Origin: Abditibacteriaceae bacterium
GTDB lineage: Bacteria; Armatimonadota; Abditibacteriia; Abditibacteriales; Abditibacteriaceae
NCBI GenBank assembly: GCA_019239895.1
Contig: JAFAZH010000052.1
Span: 1-64,000 of the forward strand
DNA length: 64,000 nucleotides
Direction: 5' to 3'
Shown here: positions 44,047-53,487 of the stretch, piece by piece
Layout: each line of letters starts with the position of its first letter
How positions within the stretch are numbered: the stretch's first letter is position 1
Made by a program: the position numbers and the translations under genes
The notes under the pieces: generated by a model
What the model was told of the DNA's origin: nothing
The model's input: the letters and a program-made list of their open reading frames with translations, nothing else
The model's database searches: none

Positions 44047-47000
44047 ATGAAAAACCGCTGTAAAAACCAGTTTAATGCCCTGTTGGTCGGCCTTGCTTGC
44101 ACTATTGCAGGCGGAGGCTCTCTACTAGCCGCAGTGCCAGCTCATGCGGCAGCGGCCTACCAGTTCCAGGAAGAAGCCGCGGAGCCACTGGTCAGCGTCA
44201 CCTTTGGCGTTAAGACAGCGACGGCGGGCAGCATGACGGTCGTTTTCGACTATAAAGACGATCAGAATTTTTATGCCCTCGACCTAACGCCGCACGCGGT
44301 TGAACTTAAATCAGTCATCGGCGGCGTGACACGCTCTCTGGGCACGGCTCCCGTGAAGTGGTCGGGCAGCAGCCAGATGACCTTGAAGCGGCGTCCCTGG
44401 GTGATGCAGGTTATTCTGGATCGGCGAGTGGTGCTCACGGCGTATGATGCCACTTTCGATAAAGGCAAAATTGGCAGCACATCGAGCGGTGGCTGGGGTT
44501 GGCACGATGTGCGGGTGCAGCCAGTAGAAGAACTGTATTTCACGGACGACTTCACGCGCCAGGAAGGGCAGGAAGGTGAGTGGAAGACGGTCAATGGCAA
44601 CTGGACTTTGACCTCTTCCAGCGAAAACATCAATGCGCGCAATGTGTCCATGAGCGCGAATCCGTTCTCCTATCAAATTGCCACACCCACCGGCAAAGCC
44701 TTCACCCAATCGGGGCGCTGGTTCTGGGACAATTATCATGCCGAAGTATCGGTTAAACCTACCGGGCGCGGCACGGTCGGGCTGGCCGTCTACGTGCAAG
44801 ACCCGCAGAATTATATAGCCTTTCTGTGGAACGCTGCCGAAGGCCCGGAAGCACGCCAATTGGTGCGGGTGGTAGATGGCAAGCCGACAGTCTTAGCCCA
44901 TGCTGGCGGGGCCTTTTTGCCACGCCAGTGGTATCGCCTGGGAGTGCGCACTTCACCCGGCTATGTCGAAACCTTTATTGATGGCGACGCGGTATTCAAA
45001 GTGCGCGACGATTGGTTTGGGCAAGGTGGTATTGGCCTCTTGGCGCAAAACATCAGTCTCGCCGCTTTTGATGATGTACGGGTGCAGTCCTATTCTTATT
45101 ATCGTCAGGATTTCGATGGCCCCATTGACTCCTGGACGGCGGATGGCGGCACCTGGAATGCCAAGGGTGGCATCTTAACCTCGGCCCCCAAACAAGGCGA
45201 TAATGGAGCCTCGCGGGTGCTGCTTTCGGGTGGTAGCGCCTGGAACGGCTATCAACTGTTGGCTTCAGGACGCACGGGGGCTAACGGTGCCTGTGGCGTG
45301 GTGGTGGGCTATCATGATAACAAGAATTATTCGGTCTTTCGCTGGGCCGGGGCCAGTAGCTCTTTGCCTTTTCATGGTCGCCAACAATTGATGCATTATA
45401 GTGGGGGCAAAGCCTCTATCATCAGTGACCAGCCGTTAAAGCTGACCGAGGCAACCGAGAACGATGGCTTTGCTAACGTGATGCTGCGTTTAACGCCTGG
45501 TGCCTTATCCGTTTACAACAATGGTCGCCCCATCGCTTCAATGGCCGATGAAAAGCTCACTTCGGGTCGCATTGGTCTCTGGTCACAGGGCACTCAACCC
45601 GTGGCGTTCCGTGACGTGGTGGTATTCTTCCCACCGGAACCCGTTGCGCCCAAAGTGCCGCCCAAGATGGAAGAAGACGCTCTGATGGTGGGCTGGGCTT
45701 CCAACTCCGGTGAGTGGCCGCCAACCTTTGGCGATAACGGCACGGAGTTCTGGAACACCGGCGATTTCTTTGGCGACTCATCGCTGGAAATGATGTGGCG
45801 GCGGGCCACCTATACACGGGGCAAGTTAGAGGTGGCCCTGCGCGCTCAACGGGGCGATTTTGGCAGTGGCTATGTGGTGCGCTGTGAAAGCACGGCCGAC
45901 AGGAGTGGCCTGCACTTGGCTTTGCTCAAGGGCACGCAGGTGTTAAAGGAATCCACCTTCGATTGGAAAGAACTGGATGGCGGAGATGGCAGCAAGTCCG
46001 CCTCTGCCAGCAATGCCGTGGTGCCAATCAGAATTGACCTGGAAAGTGATGCTATTACTTTTCGGGTAGCGGATAGACCCGCTTTTAGTTATCTGACTGC
46101 CGATACTGCGACTGCGCCTAGTGGGACTAACATCGCGGTGCGCGCTTCTGGTTTTGCTTTAAGAACCAAAGAATTACGGGCTATCAGCACTCATCGTGAT
46201 GACTATACCTTTAACGAAGCGCCCACGGACTGGTACTCGCCACAGGGCACCTGGAGCGTTATTTCGCGTTGGCCATGCTACTCCGACTGGTCGTTCTTTG
46301 GCGGCAAGGGCGTCAACCCGGTGCTGTGGAGCAAGCGTTCCTATTCCGGTGACATCGTCGTCGAAATGTATGCTCACAACCAGATGGATTTGCCCAAGGA
46401 AGTTGGCTATTCGCATCCGGGCGACCTCAACATCACCATTGGCGGCGATGGCAAGAACCCGGCCTCTGGCTACTCCTTTATCGTTGCGGGTTGGGACAAC
46501 ACCCGCACGCGCATCTTGAAGGGCACCCAGTCGGTGGCGGAAAACACCACGGAAGACGCGCGCTTCCCCCGCCCAATCAACCATAATATGCAGTTCCATC
46601 GGCGTTGGTATTACATCCGTGCTGAAGTTCGCCGTGCTGCGAAGGATGGCAAGCCAGGTGTGAAGGTGTCCCTGACAGTGGATGACACCTTATTATGTGA
46701 ATACTTCGACCCCACGCCCATAGAAGCTTTTCAGCAGGGAGGGCATGTGGCGTTCTGGACGGTGGATGGCACCATTATGATTGCCCGCGCCAAAATTGAA
46801 AGCGCGAGTATGGGCAGCCGCACTATCCCCACTGGCCTGTTGGATGCCGCAGTACAAGCCCCCATGCCCAAGGCTACCACTGGCGATTTGGCACCGCGGC
46901 CCATTGTGGCAGATGGCTTGCCCTCCGCCGTTGTCGAGCGGGCTGAGGGTGGCAATGAGGGAACCTGGACGCTACGCAATCCCACCGCAGGTGGTTTGTT

Positions 47001-47454
47001 TGAGGTACAGCTTATAAAGCCGGGCGATAATGCAACCGAACCGTGGAAAGTCACGCCCAACACCAAATTGGATTTCGATGTCGCTTTGCCCGAAAATGTG
47101 AAGGTTGATCTCTATGCCACTATTGACGGCATGTTGCATATGGTGTCTTTAACCAATAACCAGCGGCCCGATGCGCGAGTGCGGATTCTGGGCACCGCCA
47201 AAAAGGAAGCCTCTGCTCAGGGGTGGCAGCATGTGACATTCGATTTAGGCGCGGCATTGAAGAAAATGTATCCCGAAGCCGATAGTTGGAAGGTGGATCA
47301 ACTTTCCTTGGGTGCCTTGCACGGCGATGAGTATCGTTGGGTGGGCTTCGATGGCAATCCTCTGGGCGCTACTTATCGTTTGAAGGGCATGAAACTCACG
47401 GGTGCAACTCAAATCGCGTCAGCCCCGGTTGAGAATGGACAAGCCCCTCACTAA
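44047..47454 (+). CDS. Exported protein with multiple concanavalin-like domains
   Basis: A 1135-residue secreted protein. A signal peptide ends near AHAAAA. About five lectin-type beta-sandwich units follow, at about 40-160, 160-355, 355-540, 545-720 and 720-935. Each opens with a DDF or DF strand and contains segments such as NYIAFLWNA, NYSVFRWAG and LYFTDDFTRQ, like the DUF1080/laminin-G-type domains that bind or cleave glycans. The last 140 residues (about 990-1130) look like a galactose-binding-type sandwich. No catalytic residues can be assigned, so carbohydrate binding is the best guess. ATG at 44047 has CAGGAG seven bases upstream. Confidence 0.75.
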   Translation: MKNRCKNQFNALLVGLACTIAGGGSLLAAVPAHAAAAYQFQEEAAEPLVSVTFGVKTATAGSMTVVFDYKDDQNFYALDLTPHAVELKSVIGGVTRSLGTAPVKWSGSSQMTLKRRPWVMQVILDRRVVLTAYDATFDKGKIGSTSSGGWGWHDVRVQPVEELYFTDDFTRQEGQEGEWKTVNGNWTLTSSSENINARNVSMSANPFSYQIATPTGKAFTQSGRWFWDNYHAEVSVKPTGRGTVGLAVYVQDPQNYIAFLWNAAEGPEARQLVRVVDGKPTVLAHAGGAFLPRQWYRLGVRTSPGYVETFIDGDAVFKVRDDWFGQGGIGLLAQNISLAAFDDVRVQSYSYYRQDFDGPIDSWTADGGTWNAKGGILTSAPKQGDNGASRVLLSGGSAWNGYQLLASGRTGANGACGVVVGYHDNKNYSVFRWAGASSSLPFHGRQQLMHYSGGKASIISDQPLKLTEATENDGFANVMLRLTPGALSVYNNGRPIASMADEKLTSGRIGLWSQGTQPVAFRDVVVFFPPEPVAPKVPPKMEEDALMVGWASNSGEWPPTFGDNGTEFWNTGDFFGDSSLEMMWRRATYTRGKLEVALRAQRGDFGSGYVVRCESTADRSGLHLALLKGTQVLKESTFDWKELDGGDGSKSASASNAVVPIRIDLESDAITFRVADRPAFSYLTADTATAPSGTNIAVRASGFALRTKELRAISTHRDDYTFNEAPTDWYSPQGTWSVISRWPCYSDWSFFGGKGVNPVLWSKRSYSGDIVVEMYAHNQMDLPKEVGYSHPGDLNITIGGDGKNPASGYSFIVAGWDNTRTRILKGTQSVAENTTEDARFPRPINHNMQFHRRWYYIRAEVRRAAKDGKPGVKVSLTVDDTLLCEYFDPTPIEAFQQGGHVAFWTVDGTIMIARAKIESASMGSRTIPTGLLDAAVQAPMPKATTGDLAPRPIVADGLPSAVVERAEGGNEGTWTLRNPTAGGLFEVQLIKPGDNATEPWKVTPNTKLDFDVALPENVKVDLYATIDGMLHMVSLTNNQRPDARVRILGTAKKEASAQGWQHVTFDLGAALKKMYPEADSWKVDQLSLGALHGDEYRWVGFDGNPLGATYRLKGMKLTGATQIASAPVENGQAPH

Positions 47455-47478
47455 TCGTTAGGGACAGCCTCGCAGGGC

Positions 47479-47660
47479 ATGGCCCTCACCCCCAGCCCCT
47501 CTCCACTACGTAGGCGAGGGGAGGTCACAGGAGAATGACTTCGATAGCATACACCTCACTGTTTTCCTGAAGGCTACAACGAGAATAACTAACACCAGCA
47601 ATTGTGCCCTGGTGCTCCCCTCGCCTACGCAGTGGGAGAGGGGCTGGGGGTGAGGGCCAT
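47479..47660. repeat. Palindromic element, family B (copy 2)
   Basis: ATGGCCCTCACCCCCAGCCC faces GGGCTGGGGGTGAGGGCCAT, and inner arms (CTACGTAGGCGAGGGGAGGT-like) also pair. The loop of about 90 bases is unrelated to copy 1. It lies between convergent genes. Nothing else is seen in 47455-47678. Confidence 0.95.
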
Positions 47661-47678
47661 ATCTGGGGGTCTGTTCCT

Positions 47679-48557
47679 TCATAATCCCCCGCTTACCAAT
47701 CTCGCTAAGACATAACCTGAGAACGCCAGGGATGTCAGCAGCATCTGGCGATGCACGCGCTGGAAATCGCTTTCTGGGGTTGTAGTGTTGCTGCGACTCC
47801 AACGCCACACGCTGCCGAGTGAGATAACCCCAGCCGCTAAAAGTAATAGGGCATCAGCGGCATATCGTAACAGCCACAAGGCCAGAGCGTTACTGGTGAT
47901 GCCTAGGCCGAGCAAGATCATAGACCACATAAACACAGCCGCTCTGCCCCGCCGCTGCATCAACACTAAGGCTAAAGTCTGATCACCACGCTCTGTATCA
48001 TCTGCAACTTGATAAAGCTGGGTCAGGGGATAAAAGCCAGCAACGGTTAATGTGGCTCCGGCCATGCCCCACCACAGCAGATAGTTCCAGGTAAGATGCG
48101 GCACAGTCAAAGCTCCGGCCAGGAAGTCGAGCACACCTTGCCCAACGGCTACGGTGATAAGGCTTTTCCAGGCGTGGCCTTTCCAGCGTGGCCGGGGATG
48201 GGAATAGCCCAGCGACAGCAGCAAGATGGTGCCGTAAACGGCCATGAGGTGCCAATTCAAAATCAATAGCAGGAGTAATCCACTGAGTTGCACGCACCAG
48301 GAGAATAGGTATAGGCGAGGCGGTGGTACGGGAGGTTCCCATAACCCACCGACCGGGCCGCTGTCCTGGTCATAATAAGAGTTTAGGGCTGTCAATCCAC
48401 CAAACGCGCCGATATGAAAGATGAGAAAGATAGGAACGAAATGCAGTGCTTCGCCCCAGTTTGTTAATCTGCCGCCAGCCAGCAGATAACCCCAGCCGAA
48501 GATCGGCCCCAGTTGGAACTGATAGGGCAACCGCAAAAGGGTTAGATAAGCGCGCAC
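47679..48557 (-). CDS. UbiA-family prenyltransferase
   Basis: A 292-residue integral membrane protein of eight or nine helices. It has the two aspartate motifs of UbiA enzymes: NSYYDQD (Asn59, Asp63, Asp65) and YQVADDTERGD, which bind the prenyl diphosphate through magnesium. Members make quinones, haem O or archaeal-type lipids; the acceptor is not clear. It is the first part of a divergent pair with polX (68 bases between the two starts). Confidence 0.87.
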   Translation of the reverse strand: MRAYLTLLRLPYQFQLGPIFGWGYLLAGGRLTNWGEALHFVPIFLIFHIGAFGGLTALNSYYDQDSGPVGGLWEPPVPPPRLYLFSWCVQLSGLLLLLILNWHLMAVYGTILLLSLGYSHPRPRWKGHAWKSLITVAVGQGVLDFLAGALTVPHLTWNYLLWWGMAGATLTVAGFYPLTQLYQVADDTERGDQTLALVLMQRRGRAAVFMWSMILLGLGITSNALALWLLRYAADALLLLAAGVISLGSVWRWSRSNTTTPESDFQRVHRQMLLTSLAFSGYVLARLVSGGL

Positions 48558-48624
48558 GCCGTTATTCTACCAGATGAACCCCGGTGAATTGTCAGTGCGG
48601 GGTGCTTCGCCGCATACTTTAGCT

Positions 48625-50346
48625 ATGCAAAACTTTGCTGTAGCTCAGATGTTCGATGACATCGCTGACTATCTGGAAATTGCGGGCGAGAACTCTTTTA
48701 AGATTCGTGCTTACCGGCGGGCGGCGGAAGCGATTGCCGCTTATAGTGAACCGATTGAAGATGCCGCCGAGAATGGCACCTTACGCGAGATTGAAGGTTT
48801 AGGCGAGGCGACAACCGCCAAGGTGCAAGAATTCCTGGCAACGGGCAAAGTGCGCTATCTGGAAAGGTTACGCGAGGAATATCCGCACAGCTTACTTGAA
48901 CTTTTGAAGGTGCCCAACCTTGGCCCAAAGAAAGTGGCCCAGCTTTACCGCGAGCGCAACATCACGAGTGTCGAACAATTAATCAGTGCCATTGAGCAAG
49001 GCCAACTCACGGGACTGTCGGGTTTTGGCCCTAAGACAATTGAGAATCTGCGGCAAAGCATTGAGCGTTTAGCCCAGATGACAACGCGCCTCCCCATTGG
49101 TGAAGCTCTTCAAGTTGCTAAAAATATCGTCACTGCTTTAGCGGCTACACCAGCAGCAGAACGTGTGGAAATTGCTGGCTCATTGCGCCGTGGTTGCGAT
49201 ACGGTTGGGAACATCAACCTGGTGACGACTGGGCGCAATGCGTCTGCCCTCGTGCAAGCCTTTGTCAAACTGCCACAGGTCTTATCGGTATTAGAGCAAG
49301 GAGAACAGAAGGCGACAGTATGCGTGCGCCCTGGTATCGAAGTGCATCTGACTTGTGCCTCACCACAAAACTTTGGCGCGGTCTGGTTTCAGGCTACTGG
49401 CTCTGTAGAGCACTTAGCCACTGCCCGGCAAAAAGCAGAAAGTCATGGTTTGAGGCTGCAAGCGGATGGTCTCTATCGTGGTGACAAGTCGCTTGCCGCA
49501 GCAGAGGAAAAAGATATTTATGCTGCTTTAGAGCTTCCCTATATTCTGCCGGAGTTGCGCGAAAATCGCGGTGAATGGGAAGCAGCCGAGGCCGGTGCAT
49601 TGCCACCATTAGTTGAAGTTGCGGATATTCGCGGCGATTTACATACGCACTCGACCTGGAGCGATGGTTCCGTCACGATTCGTCAAATGGCTCAAGCTAT
49701 GCATGAACGGGGCTATTCGTATTTCGCCGTGACCGACCACTCTAAAGCTCTCGCTATGACCAATGGCCTTAATGCCACACGCTTGCGCGACCAGGCCAAA
49801 GAGATTGCTGAAGTGCAAGCCGAGTTCCCCGGCTTGAAAATTTTGCGCGGTGTCGAATGCGATATTTTACGCGATGGGACGCTCGATCTGGATGATGAAA
49901 TTTTACATGAACTGGACATTGTAATCGGCAGTGTCCACTCTGGTTTTAAGTTCGATGAAGCCACTCAGACGGCGCGCATGATTAAAGCCATTGAGCATCC
50001 TGCCGTAGATATTGTAGCGCACCCCACCGGACGCATTTTAGGCGGACGCCCCGGCTATGCTGTGAACGTGGACGCCCTGATTGAAGCCGCGCATGACACC
50101 CATACAGCCTTAGAAATCAATTCCAGCGAACGCCTTGACCTTAATGACATTCATGCACGCACCGCCCGCGATGCAGGCGTGCTGCTTTCGATTGATAGTG
50201 ATGCCCACTCACCGCGCATGTTACCCAACGTAGCTTTAGGCGTCCTCACCGCTCGCCGCGCCTGGTGTGCCAAAGCGAATATCTTGAATACCAAAACCAC
50301 TGATGAGTTGCTGCAATGGCTCCATCGGCCACAGGCCAAGAAATAG
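48625..50346 (+). CDS. polX: PolX-type protein: degenerate X-family polymerase plus intact PHP domain
   Basis: A 573-residue protein. Residues 1-240 keep the X-family polymerase shape: an 8-kDa-type helical start (SFKIRAYRRAAEAI), helix-hairpin-helix segments (VPNLGPKKVAQLY, LSGFGPKTIENL) and a palm. The catalytic motif reads GSLRRGCDTVGNINL, with Asn196 and Asn198 where polymerases have Asp. The third Asp is replaced by His241 (GIEVHLTC). Residues about 335-560 are a PHP nuclease domain with its metal motifs intact: DLHTHSTWSDG, VTDHSKA, GVECDI, IGSVHSGF, AHPTGR and DSDAHS. It is therefore probably a nuclease without polymerase activity. ATG at 48625 matches the family N-terminus; an ATG at 48574 is also possible. 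Neither has a strong ribosome binding site. Confidence 0.9.
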   Translation: MQNFAVAQMFDDIADYLEIAGENSFKIRAYRRAAEAIAAYSEPIEDAAENGTLREIEGLGEATTAKVQEFLATGKVRYLERLREEYPHSLLELLKVPNLGPKKVAQLYRERNITSVEQLISAIEQGQLTGLSGFGPKTIENLRQSIERLAQMTTRLPIGEALQVAKNIVTALAATPAAERVEIAGSLRRGCDTVGNINLVTTGRNASALVQAFVKLPQVLSVLEQGEQKATVCVRPGIEVHLTCASPQNFGAVWFQATGSVEHLATARQKAESHGLRLQADGLYRGDKSLAAAEEKDIYAALELPYILPELRENRGEWEAAEAGALPPLVEVADIRGDLHTHSTWSDGSVTIRQMAQAMHERGYSYFAVTDHSKALAMTNGLNATRLRDQAKEIAEVQAEFPGLKILRGVECDILRDGTLDLDDEILHELDIVIGSVHSGFKFDEATQTARMIKAIEHPAVDIVAHPTGRILGGRPGYAVNVDALIEAAHDTHTALEINSSERLDLNDIHARTARDAGVLLSIDSDAHSPRMLPNVALGVLTARRAWCAKANILNTKTTDELLQWLHRPQAKK

Positions 50347-50409
50347 AGGATGTGTTACGCCTTCTAACGGCATGGCATCGGTTGTGAATAGAAGCGAAAG
50401 CAGAGTATT

Positions 50410-51123
50410 ATGGCAACTGAAGACATCAAAGACTGGAACCAAATCGCTCAACGTTATAACGAGCTTGTTAGCCCTAACCATTTTATTAATCGCCAATTGC
50501 AGCCCGTACTGTGGGAATGCCTGGGCGATATTCGGGGCCGCCCGGTGCTCGATCTCGGTTGTGGCCCCGGTTGGTTCAGCCAGCTAATGCACGAGGCTGG
50601 CGCTCAAGTCATTGGCGTAGATGGCTCCGGGGAATTACTCAAAGCGGCACGAGCATCTTATCCCCATATTCAATTCATAGAACATGATTTATTGGAAGGT
50701 CTGCCACCTCTTGGCGATGCATTTGACCGCATTGTTGCCAACATGGTGCTTATGGATATTCCTAACCTAACCCGGCTGATGTCAGCAGTGCGTGAAGTGC
50801 TTGAACCTCAAGGTAAGTTCATCTTCACCATGCCGCACCCCTGCTTCTTCAACCTGAAATCCCACCGTGATGAAGAGGGCCGCTTGTATAAGAAAGTTAC
50901 AGGCTACCTCCAGCCAGAAGTTTGGCTCATAGAAGGTTTCGGTGGCCACAATCACTATCACCGTAGCCTGACCTTTTACTTTGACCACCTCCGTGCCAAT
51001 CGTCTGGCTGTCACACGATTATATGAGCCTAAACCTCAATCAGATACACCGCGAACTGGAACTGATGCGGCGTATTACGAGAGCATCTCAACCTTCATCT
51101 TGATAGAGGCAACGGCCATATAA
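50410..51123 (+). CDS. Class I SAM-dependent methyltransferase
   Basis: A 237-residue Rossmann-fold methyltransferase. Motif I is VLDLGCGPGWFSQLM, the acidic residue ending strand two is in VIGVDGS, and VANMVLMDIPNL follows strand four. The C-terminal part has HPCFFNLKSH and a GGHNHYHRSLTFYFDHLR stretch seen in small-molecule methyltransferases. The substrate is unknown. It starts 63 bases after polX. Confidence 0.88.
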   Translation: MATEDIKDWNQIAQRYNELVSPNHFINRQLQPVLWECLGDIRGRPVLDLGCGPGWFSQLMHEAGAQVIGVDGSGELLKAARASYPHIQFIEHDLLEGLPPLGDAFDRIVANMVLMDIPNLTRLMSAVREVLEPQGKFIFTMPHPCFFNLKSHRDEEGRLYKKVTGYLQPEVWLIEGFGGHNHYHRSLTFYFDHLRANRLAVTRLYEPKPQSDTPRTGTDAAYYESISTFILIEATAI

Positions 51124-51163
51124 CTACGTGTGCCAGAGAAGAAGAGGCAATCAAAAGTAAATT

Positions 51164-53440
51164 CTATTGTTTCGATTCTGGCGGATGTTCAGACGGTTCA
51201 CCCTCAGCCGGTGCCAGATTACTGTCCGGTTTAGCTGCATCATCTTTGGATGGGGCCGTTTCTGATGGCGTGGTGGCAGTTGTATTGGGAATCGGCGTTG
51301 GTAGTGGAGCCGCAGCCGGTGTTGCGCTGGCAGGGGTTAACACCGGTTTAGCCCGGCGTAAGTCCGCTAACTGCTTTTTGGCACGAGCCAGATCAAAGGC
51401 ATCCAGGGCCATGCGGGGGGCCGTGAGTTTGGGGTAACGGGCCATGAAGTCTTTGACCACCGTGCGGCCAGCATCGGCATCGCCGCTTTTAGCGTAACCG
51501 TCCAACAAGGCTGCATAAGCGGCGCGATGGTGCGGGTTTTTAGATAGTTGTTGCTTGAGAAAATTGAGAGTTGCGGGCAACTGTTGCTTTTGCTCCGAAA
51601 CGCGGAGCAGGGCAGCGTAAACAGCTTCATTGTCGGGCTGCTGGCTGGCAAGAGTTCTCAGATGAGTCAGGGCGCGCATCTCCTGCCCACTCTTTTCTTC
51701 CAGCGTCGCCGCGCCACTGAGGGCTTGCGGGTCATTTGGCGCGATTTGCAGGGCATACCGATACTGGGCCAGGGCTTCGGTGTCATTGCCGCTTTTCCGC
51801 AGCAATCGAGCGCGTTGTAAAGCGGGCAGGGGATTCTCCGGCCACACAGTGGACACTCTATTCCAGGATTCGATGGCGCGTGGAATGTCGTCTTGGTGCT
51901 CATAAAGTGCTGCCTGTTGCACCATCGCTCCTACATCATTGGGTTTGGCTTTGAGATAAGCAGCATATTCTTTCTGGGCTTCGTTGTAGCGGCCTAGATC
52001 GGCTAACGCTTTGGCAAGGCGATGCCGTGCATCGTGGCGCTTGGGATCAATGGCTAATACTTGCTTCAGTTGAGCTGCGGTACCGGCTCTATCGCCACTG
52101 CGCCATAATGCCTCGGCTAAAAGGCCATGTACATCGGCATCGTGGGGTTGAAGCTTAGTCGCATCCCGCCACTCGCGTGCGGCTGCGGGCCATTGACCAC
52201 GCATCGCATAAAGACGCCCGATGGCTACATGAAGGCGTGCTAAGGGCACTCCGCCGCCTGAGCTGGCTGGCACATGAGGCACCGCCGTACGCAAGGCAGC
52301 AATGGCCCCATCCTTATCACCCTGTGCCCAACGCACATCGGAGAGCAGGGTGTGCAGCTCGATAACGTCGGGAAACTGCTGTGCCCCTCGCGCTAATACC
52401 ACTGCGGCTGCTTCGGTCTTACCGCGCATCCCCAACACGCGCCCCAATAGGAGAGGCACACGCGGGTCTTTGGGAGATGAGGTCTGCGCCTGCCGCAGCC
52501 AACGCTCGGCGTCGGGCAATCGTTTGAGAACCTCCAGGGCGATAGCGCCTGCGGTAAACGCCGCTTCGGGGTCTTTAGGCTGCATTTCCGCCAGGCGCAC
52601 CCATTGTGCGTAGACTTCATCCTTACGATTAAGAGACATCAACACCTGGGCCAACAGCACATAACCAGCGCGGTTAGTGGGAGCTAAATGCACCACTGCA
52701 CGCAGCGGGGGAATGGCTTCTGGGGCACGATGCAGGGAAAGCAAAGTCTGCGCCATTTGCCAGGGTATCGCTGGGTTTTTCGGATCGCTCTGCTGCGCTA
52801 AGCGCAATTGCTTTAGCGCCTCATCGGTGCGGTGCCCTTGCAGATAAATCATCGCCAGGCCCATGCGGGCTGGAGTTAAAGCTGGGTTTAGCTGTAAAGC
52901 TTGCTCGTAAGCCGCAATTGCTTCCTGATTCTTGCCAGCACGCTGCGCCGCCATGCCCTGCGCCAGTCGTTGCGCCGCTGGATTTGCTGGCTGAGTGAGT
53001 GGCGTTTTAGTGCCGAGGTGCCCTGTTGAGGTAGGAGGATCAGAGGGAGGGAGCAGGGCGAAAGGATTGGTGGACGGGCTATGGGGCGACAGCCCGAATT
53101 CAGGAAAAAGAGGAGAGCCGCTATTGGAACTTGGCGATGATCCGGTTCCTGCCTGAGCGACTGAATTTTCATGCGGCGGAACCGAAATCGGGCTATGAGA
53201 ACTGTTATCCCACAGGAGTCCTAAGCTGAGTAGACCACCAAAAACCAGCAGGGCGAACCCCCCGCCCAAGACGCGCGACTGCCGAGCCGTTGCCTGAAGC
53301 TGCGGTTTGGTTTGAATAACAATGGGTGGAGAAGCAACTGCCCCCACCGCAGGCGATGCTGGCACCGGTAGCTCTCGCGGCAGCGGCTGCGCAGAGGTTA
53401 GCGCGTTATTTAAGACTGAGGCAACTTCCTGATTCTCCAT
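51164..53440 (-). CDS. Membrane-anchored TPR-repeat protein
   Basis: A 758-residue protein with one membrane helix near residues 57-77 (LGGGFALLVFGGLLSLGLLW). A Ser/Pro linker is followed by about 15 tetratricopeptide repeats on the far side (ALQLNPALTPARMGLA, VVHLAPTNRAGYVLLAQ and so on). The tail is Pro, Ala and Thr rich. Such proteins are scaffolds for protein complexes. It follows the 53488-54339 gene by 47 bases and is probably in the same operon. Confidence 0.85.
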   Translation of the reverse strand: MENQEVASVLNNALTSAQPLPRELPVPASPAVGAVASPPIVIQTKPQLQATARQSRVLGGGFALLVFGGLLSLGLLWDNSSHSPISVPPHENSVAQAGTGSSPSSNSGSPLFPEFGLSPHSPSTNPFALLPPSDPPTSTGHLGTKTPLTQPANPAAQRLAQGMAAQRAGKNQEAIAAYEQALQLNPALTPARMGLAMIYLQGHRTDEALKQLRLAQQSDPKNPAIPWQMAQTLLSLHRAPEAIPPLRAVVHLAPTNRAGYVLLAQVLMSLNRKDEVYAQWVRLAEMQPKDPEAAFTAGAIALEVLKRLPDAERWLRQAQTSSPKDPRVPLLLGRVLGMRGKTEAAAVVLARGAQQFPDVIELHTLLSDVRWAQGDKDGAIAALRTAVPHVPASSGGGVPLARLHVAIGRLYAMRGQWPAAAREWRDATKLQPHDADVHGLLAEALWRSGDRAGTAAQLKQVLAIDPKRHDARHRLAKALADLGRYNEAQKEYAAYLKAKPNDVGAMVQQAALYEHQDDIPRAIESWNRVSTVWPENPLPALQRARLLRKSGNDTEALAQYRYALQIAPNDPQALSGAATLEEKSGQEMRALTHLRTLASQQPDNEAVYAALLRVSEQKQQLPATLNFLKQQLSKNPHHRAAYAALLDGYAKSGDADAGRTVVKDFMARYPKLTAPRMALDAFDLARAKKQLADLRRAKPVLTPASATPAAAPLPTPIPNTTATTPSETAPSKDDAAKPDSNLAPAEGEPSEHPPESKQ

Positions 53441-53487
53441 ATCAAACGCGCGTTACGGCAACGCTCCTCACCAAGGGGTTACTCCCT

